In this document: positions 49,917-60,800 of the stretch, piece by piece
How the letters are laid out: each line of letters starts with the position of its first letter
How positions within the stretch are numbered: position 1 is the first letter of the stretch
Assembly: GCF_009389715.1 (NCBI RefSeq)
Contig: NW_024067740.1
Location: 496,001 to 560,000, forward strand
Direction: 5' to 3'
From: Phoenix dactylifera
Lineage: Eukaryota; Streptophyta; Magnoliopsida; Arecales; Arecaceae
Length of the DNA: 64,000 nt
The notes under the pieces: model-generated
What the model was told of the DNA's origin: nothing
The model's input: the letters and a program-made list of their open reading frames with translations, nothing else
The model's database searches: none
Made by a program: the position numbers and the translations under genes

Positions 49917-52900
49917 TGTAATAACCCCAAAAAAAAAATTTTTTATAAAAAAGGGATAGAATAGTCCTTTAAAATTGATATAAGGGGTAAAATTGGAAGG
50001 AATCAAAAGTTAATGGCATAATAGTAGATGTGTTGAAGTGTTAAGGGCAAAATGGGAAGGAATCAAAAGATAATGGCATAATTGCAGATATATCGAAGTG
50101 GCAGAGGCAAATTGGGAATTTAATAATATTAAAAAAGGGTGAATAGTGTTTTGATGTGATTTAATTGGAGGGTTTGAGCTACGGAATGAAGCAGAGAAAG
50201 AAAGAGGGAGGGGGTTCACAGACGGCAACAGAGAGGAAGAAAAAGAAGGAGAGGAAATGAAAGGAAGAAAGGAAGAGGAAGAAGAAGAAGAAAAATAAAA
50301 GGAAGGAGATCCCGGTTGCGCTGCCAGCTGAAGGGAAAAACATAGATCTCCTTCCCCTCTACGCAAGGACCTCGATTTCCAAAAAGAAAAAGGTAAATAT
50401 CCATCTCTATCTAGTCTTTTGATGACATTAGGCTATACAAAGGGTGGATATAGTCTAGAGGGGTCGGATAAGGGTTGTAGAGGTGGTTAAAAGAAGAAGA
50501 ATCGGATTTTGACAAATTTTTCGGGCACTACGGAAAAACTGTGTCGAAGTCCCAACTTCGGCAAATTATTTAGGGGGTCAAACGGCCTCCGATGATGATG
50601 CATGTTATCTCTTTGGAATCCTCTGTGAGTGTAGAATGTTAGGTAAAAATTTCATCAAATTTGGAGTCCTGAAAGTGGATCAAAACCGGGATGAAGTAAC
50701 CCACTGTCAGTTCGGGTTACTGTTCATCCGGGTGGAAAATAGGGGATTTCATGCTATAATAGAGTATTAAGCCTAGATCAAGCTAAAAGGGACCTTGTAC
50801 TCATGCAAAGGAGTCCCTAATACACATAAATGGTGAGTTAATTAATTAAAAAGGAAAAAAAGAAAGAAAAGAAAAGATTTAGAGAACATGGGAGTTGAAT
50901 CAATTAAAGTTTCCTATGTTATAATTGGCACGTAGATTATAGCCCTTGATACAAGACTAAATGTATTGTAAATGCATGTCACAGTTGGGCAAGAAGCTAG
51001 GGAACAAGAGGAAGAAGTTCCCCACTGCCTGCTGTAGATTTTTGGAGGCGTATCAGGGCTGTGCCAGATTGACAGGTGAGTGGGAGTCATGTACTTTGCA
51101 CTATGAGCATCCTTAATTCATTTTCATGAATGTCGCCAAGTGTGAATTGATTCCACTTGAGCATATTGATTAATATTGTAGTAGATTCCTCTATAATCTT
51201 GATTCTCCATGCTTGATTATTCTGTACATGCATTTGAGGGAACATTGAGAGGAATTACGAGGGGTTGATGAGTAATCAAATTGATTCCGAATTGTGAAAT
51301 GATTTCTTTTGTAAATTGATTTCATTTCCTCTATTTCAAAGATTTGTAGAGCCCATTTCAGTGGTATATTGAGTTGCATTGTACATCCTTGACCCCTCAC
51401 TCCCAACCCTGATGTTAGTTTATGATTGGGTCGGAGTCGAGTGAGCGGTAGTCTTGATCATACTCCTTTTTAGTAGAGTATTGGGAGGGTGCATTATGGC
51501 ATTTATGCATGGCTTGGCAGTATCTGCAGGACACCTATAGTCGATGGGGGTTGAACATCGGCCTTTGTGCACATAGTAGCCTTCTGGGTGGGCGGAGCCC
51601 AGTCCCTTCCTAGGGGGGGACACGGCCCTAGGCGTAGGATCGGCCGGTCCTACGACTTATATTCTGCTTGCCGCCGGGCATAGTAAGACCCCGCGAGGTG
51701 CAGTATGGCTTTCCGCGGATGTAGAATTCCCGCGAGGTGCCGTTTAGTATGTAGATGTGAGATGGATTTCTGTTCTGGATACTGGCCGGCATTTATATGA
51801 TCAGTGTGGTGTCTTATCCTGCATATGCATGCGACAGTAGGGAGTTGTTGCTGGTTCGCCTGGGGCGTAAAACCCACCTCCCGATAGCTGTCTAGCATTT
51901 ATGTTATCGGTATGGTGTCTTATCCTGCATATGCATGTGACAGTAGGGAGTTGTTGCTGGTTCGCCTGGGGCGTAAAACCCACCTTCCGACAGCTGTCTA
52001 GCATTTATGTTATCGGTATGGTGTCTTATCCTGCATATGCATGTGACAGTAGGGAGTTGTTGCTGGTTCGCCTGGGGCGTAAAACCCACCTCCCGACAGC
52101 TGTCTAGTGATGATTTACATATTGGTGTGGTGTCATATTCGATGTATGCATATGGCAGTAGAGAGTTGTTGCTGGTTCGCCTGGGGCGTAAAACCCACCT
52201 CCCGATAGCTGTCTTGTTGATGATTCAGCCTATTGACACCTGATTTATATGATTCAGTACTATGACATGTTGAGCATATTCATGAGTAGCATATATGTTG
52301 ACTTGATTATTCCATATATGCTTCAGATGAGTTGATATTGATTGTGGTGATATTGATGACTTACTCCATATTCTCTATGTTGAGATCATGTTCATCTTAT
52401 TATTGATCTTGAGATTTCACCTCGAGCCATGATTATATCTGGTCTCATGTGCATAGTACTCTCTACTCCACTCACTGAGTATTTATATACTCACTCCCCA
52501 GTTTGGTGTTTTTGATTGCAGGGCAGGTATTGTATAGAGAGGAGCAGGATTAGTGATTGCCTGTTAGCTGTGCCGCTCCATAGTATAGTATAATGTAGAT
52601 AGAGGTTTATACCCTTTTGGTGTATTATAAACCTTCTGTTGTATATAGTGTATAGTTACAGTCATAGATCCTGTTGTGGATATGGGTTGACCATGGATGG
52701 ATTGGGAAGCATGTATATATATATGTGTGTGCAGATCAGTTGTGTGCCTGTGATAATGTATTGCTATATATTGTCCAGGTTTATTATGTGACAGATTATG
52801 TGATTACTGCTCTGACAGGTAGTGTGTTATATGTATTGAGATAATCCTGACAGGTCACCATAGGAAAGGTGATCATTTTGTGCATGCATCATGCCAAAAT

Positions 52901-53023
52901 TTTTCAGAATTTATGGATGATTGATAGGTAGTAGGGTTCTACGTGGTGGCTGGTGGCCTTATGCCTACCCGCACCCTAGGACCGTCGCGGCGGCCCGCCG
53001 GGAACGGGGCGGGGGTCGTGACA
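49917..53023 (+). repeat. 3' LTR, 3107 bp
   Basis: It runs from TGTAATAACC to GTCGTGACA. It is collinear with the 5' LTR at an offset of 3742 bases up to the tandem array and 3849 bases after it. The difference is one extra G near 51607 and one extra 106-bp unit. Only a handful of substitutions are visible elsewhere (for example ACATAGAGG versus AGATAGAGG, and CCACGTGG versus CTACGTGG). Confidence 0.95.
51808..52212 (+). repeat. Four-copy tandem array in the 3' LTR
   Basis: Units start at 51808, 51914, 52020 and 52129. The second and third are nearly the same unit, consistent with a single-unit expansion. Confidence 0.93.
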
Positions 53024-53350
53024 CATGGGATGACCTTTTCCTATTCAGCTCTTGCTTGACGTGGTAAACAGTATTGCCCAGCATTATCTCAGTTATTTAA
53101 TCAGTTTCATGGCCCTTTATTTAGAGTAATTACTTTTATGTGTTTCCATTCAAGAATTATATTAAATCGAAAAGGCTTCTTGTCTATCTTTGTTAGATTC
53201 ATGTATCTTTGTTGAAATAGTGTACTTGATAGCCATCTATTTTCATATATTTTTTTAAGTATTTTATATTTATTAAAAGAATTATTATTAAAAAAAAGGT
53301 CTCGTTCATTGGATTCGTCTTAGGCCCTCGAATGTATTGAGCCGCCCCTG

Positions 53351-53358
53351 GTGTATCC
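53351..53358. repeat. Right 8-bp target duplication of the hAT-like element
   Basis: GTGTATCC, directly after the terminal GCCCCTG, pairs with GTATATCC at 45599-45606. Confidence 0.5.
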
Positions 53359-54570
53359 TAGCTGCGGTCTTGTGTCCTTTAACCAATCACCGATTTCCAC
53401 GTGGAGCCAGTGGCTTGGGTGGTGATTAGAGGGATGACCCTTCATATTTTTCTCGTATGGAAAGGAAATGGCCGAACCATAATGGATGTGCTCGATATTC
53501 ACAGTAGGTTTTCCGAGTCTATTGGCTGTCATTTATTCAAACCTCTTGACCTCGCAGGGAACAGGTTGAACCAAAACGGCGTGGGTTGCTCAACTTTCTT
53601 TTGTAGTTTCTTGTCTTGAGAGTCCGTTTGGTATTGGAACCACGCTGTGGCTGCTGCGAATATTCTGTCACGCAGCAGGAGCAGGAACCGGCTGCTGACT
53701 TCAGTTTATGTAATTCATATTTAATATAGTTTACGAGTAATGTTAGAACTCACATTATTTATATTATATTGTTAAATGAGAGGAGCATATGATTTTGAGC
53801 TGTAAAATTTTATGACCGGAATATCTTTAATGTCTTTTGGCATCATTTTACTTTTTTTTATTCTTTAAAATAAAATAATAAAATCAAGATAAAAATATAA
53901 TTAATTTTTTTAAAAAAACTCGTATTAGTACTGTTGATACTATCTCCATTATAGTTGTTGTCGTCACCACCACCATATAGTTATCATCTCTATTGTTACT
54001 GTTTTCACTATATCATTGTTATTATAATTGTTACTTTTACTAGGTAGTTGGTGCTCGAGTGTCGTGTTGTCTGTGTTACATTGTTGATGCCCCTGCCATT
54101 ATTGTTATTATTTTTATTTTTGCTATATTGCGGCCATTATCACCACCAATACCGTCATTGCCTCCGCCACCGACGAGAAATTATCATTATATTTATATTT
54201 TTAAGATAATTAAATATATTAAATATATTTATATTTTAAAAAATTAGTAAAAAACATTGAATTTTTAATTTTATTTTTAAAATAAAAAATAAAAATGATG
54301 CTAAACAACATCTTAATTTTTCTGTTCATGAATATTTTCAAAATAATACGATTAATATCCACATGTGCTTTTTTTTTTTCTGTTTTACATCTATTTACAA
54401 TGCAGTTGGTCTCAATCTTTTTGAAAAATCTATCCACCTCTTATCCGTAATTCCCAGCAAGTTTTTTTTTTTTAAATTATTTATTAATATAATTTATATA
54501 TTTATTTTATTTTCAATTTGTTAATTTTCTAATTTATTCTGTTAAGCAGTCCGTTGCTAGTGTTATTTAA
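53359..54570. other. Intergenic region upstream of PRMT5 with AT-rich transposon-like stretch
   Basis: At 53629 the sequence GAGTCCGTTTGGTATTGG resembles an end of plant hAT-like MITEs. It is followed by an AT-rich zone to about 54320, near which GATGCTAAACAAC could be a decayed opposite end. The last 200 bases before 54570 are AT-rich and probably hold the PRMT5 promoter. No gene is supported here. Confidence 0.4.
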
Positions 54571-54711
54571 TGTGAGACAGAGGAAAAACCCTACGCAAAC
54601 CCTCCCCTCCTCTCTCGAGTCGCCTTCTTCATTCTCGCCGCTTTCCACTCGATCCCGACTCCGTACCAGAGACAGAGGGTTTCGCGTCCTTCTACTACCT
54701 CCAAGAACTCG

Positions 54712-54748
<37 letters not shown>
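54712..54748 (+). repeat. CT microsatellite in the probable PRMT5 leader
   Basis: A CT-rich run of 37 bases with one TTT break lies about 145 bases before the PRMT5 start codon. Pyrimidine-rich leader tracts are common in plant genes and may affect promoter strength. That is inference. Confidence 0.9.
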
Positions 54749-54892
54749 ATCTTCAAGAACCCCTGAAACGCTTCCAAGAATAAAGTAGTTGCTTGATTGG
54801 AGGGGGAAAAAAAAAATCCCTCTTTTATATATACATATCCAAGGCATCTTTTTGCTGGCCAAGAACGTCTAATCTCTTTTGCTTCTCTAACA

Positions 54893-57800
54893 ATGCCGCT
54901 CGGGCAGAGGGTGGGAGACAAAAGCGACTCGCGGTATTGCGGAGTGGAGACAGAATTCGATTATGACATGCCTCAGGTCTTGACCTTCAATCTTTCAGGT
55001 GGCTTCGATTTCGTCATGGCTCCTCTGGTTCGTAGTATCTATCCAGCTCTTCTCTTAATTTAACAAGATTTTCTTGCCTCTCTTAATTTCCCATAGTCTG
55101 AAGTTTCTTCGATTCGCTTTGGTTGTTCGTCAAGTTCGGTTCCATTTTTTGCCGTTGTAGAATATCAGCACTTCGAAGCTATAATAAATAATAAGAATTG
55201 AAAAATATAAAAGAACATGTTATGCTTGGAGAAAGTTGGAAAAAATTACATAGCAAACAGGGTGCATGTTTTAGCATATATTCTGCTTTATCTGGACACA
55301 ATGTCTTATGATGCTGGGTGGAAATCCTTTCAGTCGAGTCGAATGGTAGGGAATCGCAATAAAGCACGTAGTAAGAAGGTCTTAGAGAAGTTAGAGAATG
55401 GTCTAGTTAGTTTGTCAGTTCCAGATTCGCTGAAAGATTTTATGTTCACGGTTTTGCGATAGAATAGATAGTTATGTTGGGATGTAATGACTAGCTGTGT
55501 AATACCATGACTACTGGATATAGTTACAATAATGATAAATCAAAAATAATGCTAGCCAACACCATGTCCAGGTTGTGTATGCACCGGACATAATCCAACT
55601 GGTTTTGATTGAAAGCTGATGAAATTGGTCCCATGTCATTTGAAATCGAAAGAGGCACGTATAGTCATCTTGGCCTATGTCATTATTTCAGATTACCAAA
55701 AAATGAAGAAATTTTAGATAAAAGTACCATATACTGTTTTATCATATGCTCATAACGCCTGCATAGTATACATTTGCCTGTGAATCTGATGTATACTTAA
55801 TGCATGAGCCACTTAATGTGGCAAAACCCACATAATTGAGATTCACAATTAATTCAGAAAAGGAACTTTTCTAATATCTGTAAGTTGGGTGGATATCAGG
55901 AGATTGTATTGTATGGAAACTAACAAAATATTGGTGTGCCTTTTAAAAAATGTTTAGCCTTTCCGGAAAGATATACATTTCTTTCAATCAGCTGTCATTA
56001 AAGTGGGAAAGAACTTAAATGTCAGTGGAATCCACAATTATTAAAAGGTCAATGTAAGCTGGTCTCTGACAATATAGAGCATGTCATTAGGCAGTCACAT
56101 GATGTGACTAGTGCTGCAGGAATCCAAATATTGGTTGTGATGTTTTCATCTCATATCTCTCTAAGTTTCATGGTGGCCAATTAGCCAATCACATATGGCC
56201 AATTTGGCTATCGTATGTGGAATGGTCGGTAGCCACCAATAATACTGCTGTTTCAGTATTTTAGGAAGCCATAATTTTTTTTCCTGTCAGGTACTTCAAG
56301 TCATTTTCGTTGAAAGATCAGAAAAATACTTCATGATCCTTTTCCAACATGTGAAGATCTAGGATTGCTCATATAGATGGTTTTCTTTTCTAATTTAAAA
56401 ACTTGCAAAAAATGCCATAGTTTTCACCTTCCAAAAAGTGCCTCGTGAAACCTTAAAAATGCAAAGGAGTGTGGCTAGTGGTTGAATGGTGTTTGGCATG
56501 TGGGCTTCAAGAGTTGGCCTTGTACACAGTAGAGACAAGTAGATATTGATCTTTATTGTATTTGATGTGCCCTTCTTTATGTCTATTCTTTTGCAACCTA
56601 ATGCAGATTGATCCTAGTTATAGACCTAGTTCAGTGAAAAAGGAAGCCGATGGAAGTTCAGTTCTTCCAGCTGCAGCATCAGACTTAATTCTTAGCCCCT
56701 CACAGTGGAGTAGTCATGTTGTTGGTATGTATCACTGTATATAATTGTGGTTATTGAAAAAATTAACTCCATTAAATTCATACCTAGATTCTAATATAAA
56801 TGTATGCACATCATTCATATCATCTTGAATGTGATATATTGATGTTTATATGCTCTAGATTCTTTGCAAAGTTCACTTAAAATGAATTCTTTCAATAACC
56901 ATTATAACATCGTCATTCATATGGATTGGCTTCAATTTTGGAACTATTGATGCCAGTCCGTGCTTGGTTGAAGAAAGTGGAGGTTGTCAGACTGTCATAA
57001 GAGCATCTCAAACGAAGAAATGGGTCCACATTCAGTATTCCTGGAAGCTATGGCACCTCTTGTTTAGAGTGCTAGGCAAATGAGGATTCTAAAGCTGACC
57101 CTAAATAGTTGGGACAGCCTTGATGATTATTGATGGTTATGGGTAAGTTGCCTTGTTGGAGAAATGGTAACCTTCTCATTTTTTTTGAGAATAATAACCT
57201 TCCCACTTAATGGCCATATTTTTGACAAGTCATAGCTTGTAAATTGTGTATAGTACGAGTTCATAAGGTTTGACCATTATGATCGAATTATGGCAGTAGT
57301 ATGTTATCATTATACAGTCACAATTGTAATGTCCTTGCTAGTAGTGAGACATTCGATTGGGCATTTTTTCGTCCTAAGAATTTCCAAAAGGTTGAATGTA
57401 TTATATAGTATGTATGCTATCATTATACAGTCACAATTATAGTGTCCTTGCTAGTCTATATCACAGTGCCCTACTAATTTTCATTTGTTGTGTGAATCTT
57501 AACCTGTATCAAGCATTAATTACTTTGGGAGTGTTTTAATTGTTACTCTAGTAATATATACATAAAATATAAAATAGTTAATTGTACTAATGCTAAGGGA
57601 CTTTTAATTGCTGTGCTACTGCTATGATATTTATTTAATGAATATGTAACTCAACTATTTGCATCAAAGAATCACTCTTTTCTTTCTGTTCCTGACTGCG
57701 TCTTAGATCCATTTTGACATCATTCGGGAGGGTTCTGCTGTTTATTATGATCATCTACTTCAAGTCAAATAGGTCCTTTTTTTTGTTTCACTCATCTTTT

Positions 57801-60800
57801 TTTTTAATCATGTCCTCCCAATATATCCTTTTTTCTTATATTTTACTACAATAAACCTGGTCACTTGTAGACCACTTTTGACTTTCTTCTATTTTCAGCT
57901 AATCTCCTCGGAGAATAGCGAAAAGGGTGGATCTGAATATTAACCTACTATCACATTATCAGGCCACCAAACAACTTCATAAAAACAAATATGATCTTTT
58001 GTATGCTTCAGTAGCTGGAATATCCATTTTCTGCTCCAGAATCTTGCTGCCACTCTTGGAATCTTCTGACTATTTTCAATCTACAATCTACAATGTTTGC
58101 AACTATATTAAGGCCAATTTTTATGTTCTTTACCATAAAAATATTCATTGTTCTGTCACTGTACATGGTTGTTAAATTCTTATGCAATATATGACACCAA
58201 GTTCATTTTGTGAAGAAAAATCTCAATCACTAAGTACTTCTTTGTTAATCAAATCTTAATTGAAGGATTTAGGAGGGGAAGAGCTATTGGCAACATGGTG
58301 GGAATTTTAAAAAGGATATTATTAAACTTGTTATACCATCTAAGGTAGCCTTTAACAGGAAAGTTGTGGAGGATGCGTAAAGTTACTCCATATTACTGAT
58401 TGTGGTTATGGTCATGTTTCCCATTATGTGCTTATGTGCTGCTCTTTTGTTTTCTTTGTTTTTTTTCAAAATGACCATATTTCTGCACTCCTGAAGTCCA
58501 GCTCAACTGTCTTAACCCTCCCCCACCCTGCACCCACAGAGATATCTTCAAACCTGTGCTTTAGATATGAACTTTGCAGCGATACTAGACTATGAGCTAA
58601 GAGAACAAGTGCATTATGCTATGAGGAGTATATGTGATGACTGCAAAGAATTTAATGAACATCCAATATCTACTGAGAACATCATTGTTGAATATTTTTT
58701 TCTTGTTAAGACTGTTGTGGCTGGATGGAACTTTATGTGCTGCTCTTTTTTTTTTTGGTTTTGTGAACTGCTTATCTTTTCATTGCAGTCGCAAATTTGT
58801 CATCAACACCAGAACATCTTGTTTATTTTTAGTTCATGTATGGTAAACATTAGCTCCATCTTCTCAAACTTTTCTGCAAAAAAAATTAATCTGTCTTCTT
58901 CCTGCAATCATTAATGTTGTATTGGTACTTGAACTCTTCTTTTTTCTATGAAGTTGTCATGCACTCCACCTAGAAAGGTGAGGGGGTTCAGTATTTTAAG
59001 GGTCGAGCTTCCTGAGTTATTAAGTATTACTTGTCCTTTTCTAGCTTTATGAATCATTTTAACCTGTGCTGCAACCTAGCCCATCATGGTTCTTTTTGTA
59101 AGTTTGACCAAAGTGTTCCTTGTTTTGCCCAGGAAAGATTAGCTCATGGATTGACTTAGATTCAGAAGATGAAGAACTTCGGTTGGATTCTGAAATTACT
59201 TTGAAGCAAGAGATTGCATGGGCGTCACATCTCTCCTTGCAGGTTTATCAACTGATTTCACATATTTTATATCTTATCATAGTTTCCATTTTGCATTTGA
59301 CGTTAAAATACTAACACTATACAAAAGCAGCTATATTTCCCAACTTTTCAATTCCCATAATAGCCCTAATTAGATTTCTTCCTTTTTAAACCATGCTAAA
59401 CCTTGATAAAAGGGATCCAGACATTGATGTACTCTTAGGAGTTGTCCATGGGGAAGGCTCTCCTTGAGCTGGGATTTCCATGTTTCTGTGCATAATAAGA
59501 GTCCTAGATCGCACAAAATCTAAACCATAGTGATTTATTGGTCATTGCAAAACTTAAGCTTATCTAGATGAATAACATAATATACTAAAGTGAATCTTAA
59601 ACAATTCTGTGAGGAAGGCATATTAGCACCTAATCCATGCTAAAGTCAATTTGTCTTATATCTAAAATCTTTAGTATTAGCCACATGCATTTGCTCATAC
59701 ATTTTAACTAGCCTGTTAAAGTAGTGCCTAATTTCTTTCTTCCATCTATCTATTTCTGTCACTTCCTGTATGTTCATGTATGCGGGCACCACGGATGCCT
59801 ATTCTATGTAATTTACCTTTACACCTGTATAAGTGTAGGTTTTCTGCCTTCTTGCTCTGAACTTTGAAATATTCATTTATCCTATCTTTGTCATATAAGA
59901 ATCAAAGAAAAATAAAGTCATTGCATTTGATTCCTAGAGCTCCTAGATAGTGGTGCACTCAAATTATCCGATAGAGAAAATGCATTTGCTTGGTATGTCA
60001 ATTTCTTTATCAATTTTAGGCTTCTTACCTGAGTCTTATACGTGCACAATATTGAAATGGAATGCTTTAATTTATTACCAAATAGGTTGCTAATTTGTAC
60101 GCCATACTTAAAAATGAAATTGAAAGGGATTTACTGGTAACACCTAATTTATCTACAAATACTATATTGTTCATCTCTATTATCTTTATAAAATTGTCAT
60201 GGGGGACTTATAGGTTATAAAACTGTGATATGGACTCTGTAAAATGATTCCTTATATCAGATCAAGGGCTATGTGGGTTATATGGGTTATATGTTCTTTC
60301 AATTAGTGTTTCGCTCAAACTGAAACGTGGATTGTTACTAAATTCTCATATCAGTGGACTGAATTAAGATGCAACACATTGGTTTGGTCTGTTCAAACCA
60401 AGCCCCCACCCCTCCACCTCTTGTTTGCCACTGCAGGTGGGAGCTGGGGTAATAATTTTTCACTCAGCCTACCTGTGGACTATATCTCAAATAATCTGAT
60501 TAATCTTGTATCATCAAATGTATATTGCAGGCCTGTCTTCTTCCTCCACCTAGGACTGCTTCTTGTGGTAATTATGCAAGATGTGTGAATCAGATCTTGC
60601 AAGGTGTAAACAATATGCAGGTATCCTCCTGCAGCCCAATCTCATATTTGCGTAATGAGGATACTATTCTGATATTTAACCATATCCCATTTTTTATGAT
60701 ATATCATTTCTTATGATCTTTTTGCTTTTAAAGTTGTGGCTTAGGGTACCATTGGAGAAGTCTGAACTCATGGATGATGATTCTGTGAATGCTAAAAATG

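Larger units (their letters stand above)
46175..53023 (+). mobile_element. Non-autonomous LTR retrotransposon (Ty3/gypsy-type), internally deleted
   Basis: A complete insertion bounded by CATGG at 46170-46174 and 53024-53028, the 5-bp target duplication. It has two LTRs of 3000 and 3107 bp beginning TG and ending CA, a primer-binding site complementary to initiator tRNA-Met, and a polypurine tract. Only 742 bp lie between the LTRs, carrying the start of gag and the last bases of pol-side sequence. Protease, reverse transcriptase, RNase H and integrase are missing, so it can only have moved with enzymes from an intact relative. The LTRs are almost identical, which implies a young insertion. 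Confidence 0.95.
45607..53350. mobile_element. Probable non-autonomous hAT element, split by an LTR retrotransposon
   Basis: The left end reads TAGGGCCGGCTC. The right end, reverse-complemented, reads CAGGGGCGGCTC, a match at 10 of 12 positions. CAGGGGCGG-type ends with 8-bp duplications are typical of hAT transposons. Removing the LTR element (46175-53023) and one copy of its 5-bp duplication leaves about 890 bp without a transposase frame, so this is a short non-autonomous copy. It contains a GA microsatellite at 45731-45757. Confidence 0.5.

Noticed and set aside
54529-54921. Minus-strand frame rich in RE dipeptides
   Set aside because: It is the antisense of the CT microsatellite in the PRMT5 leader.
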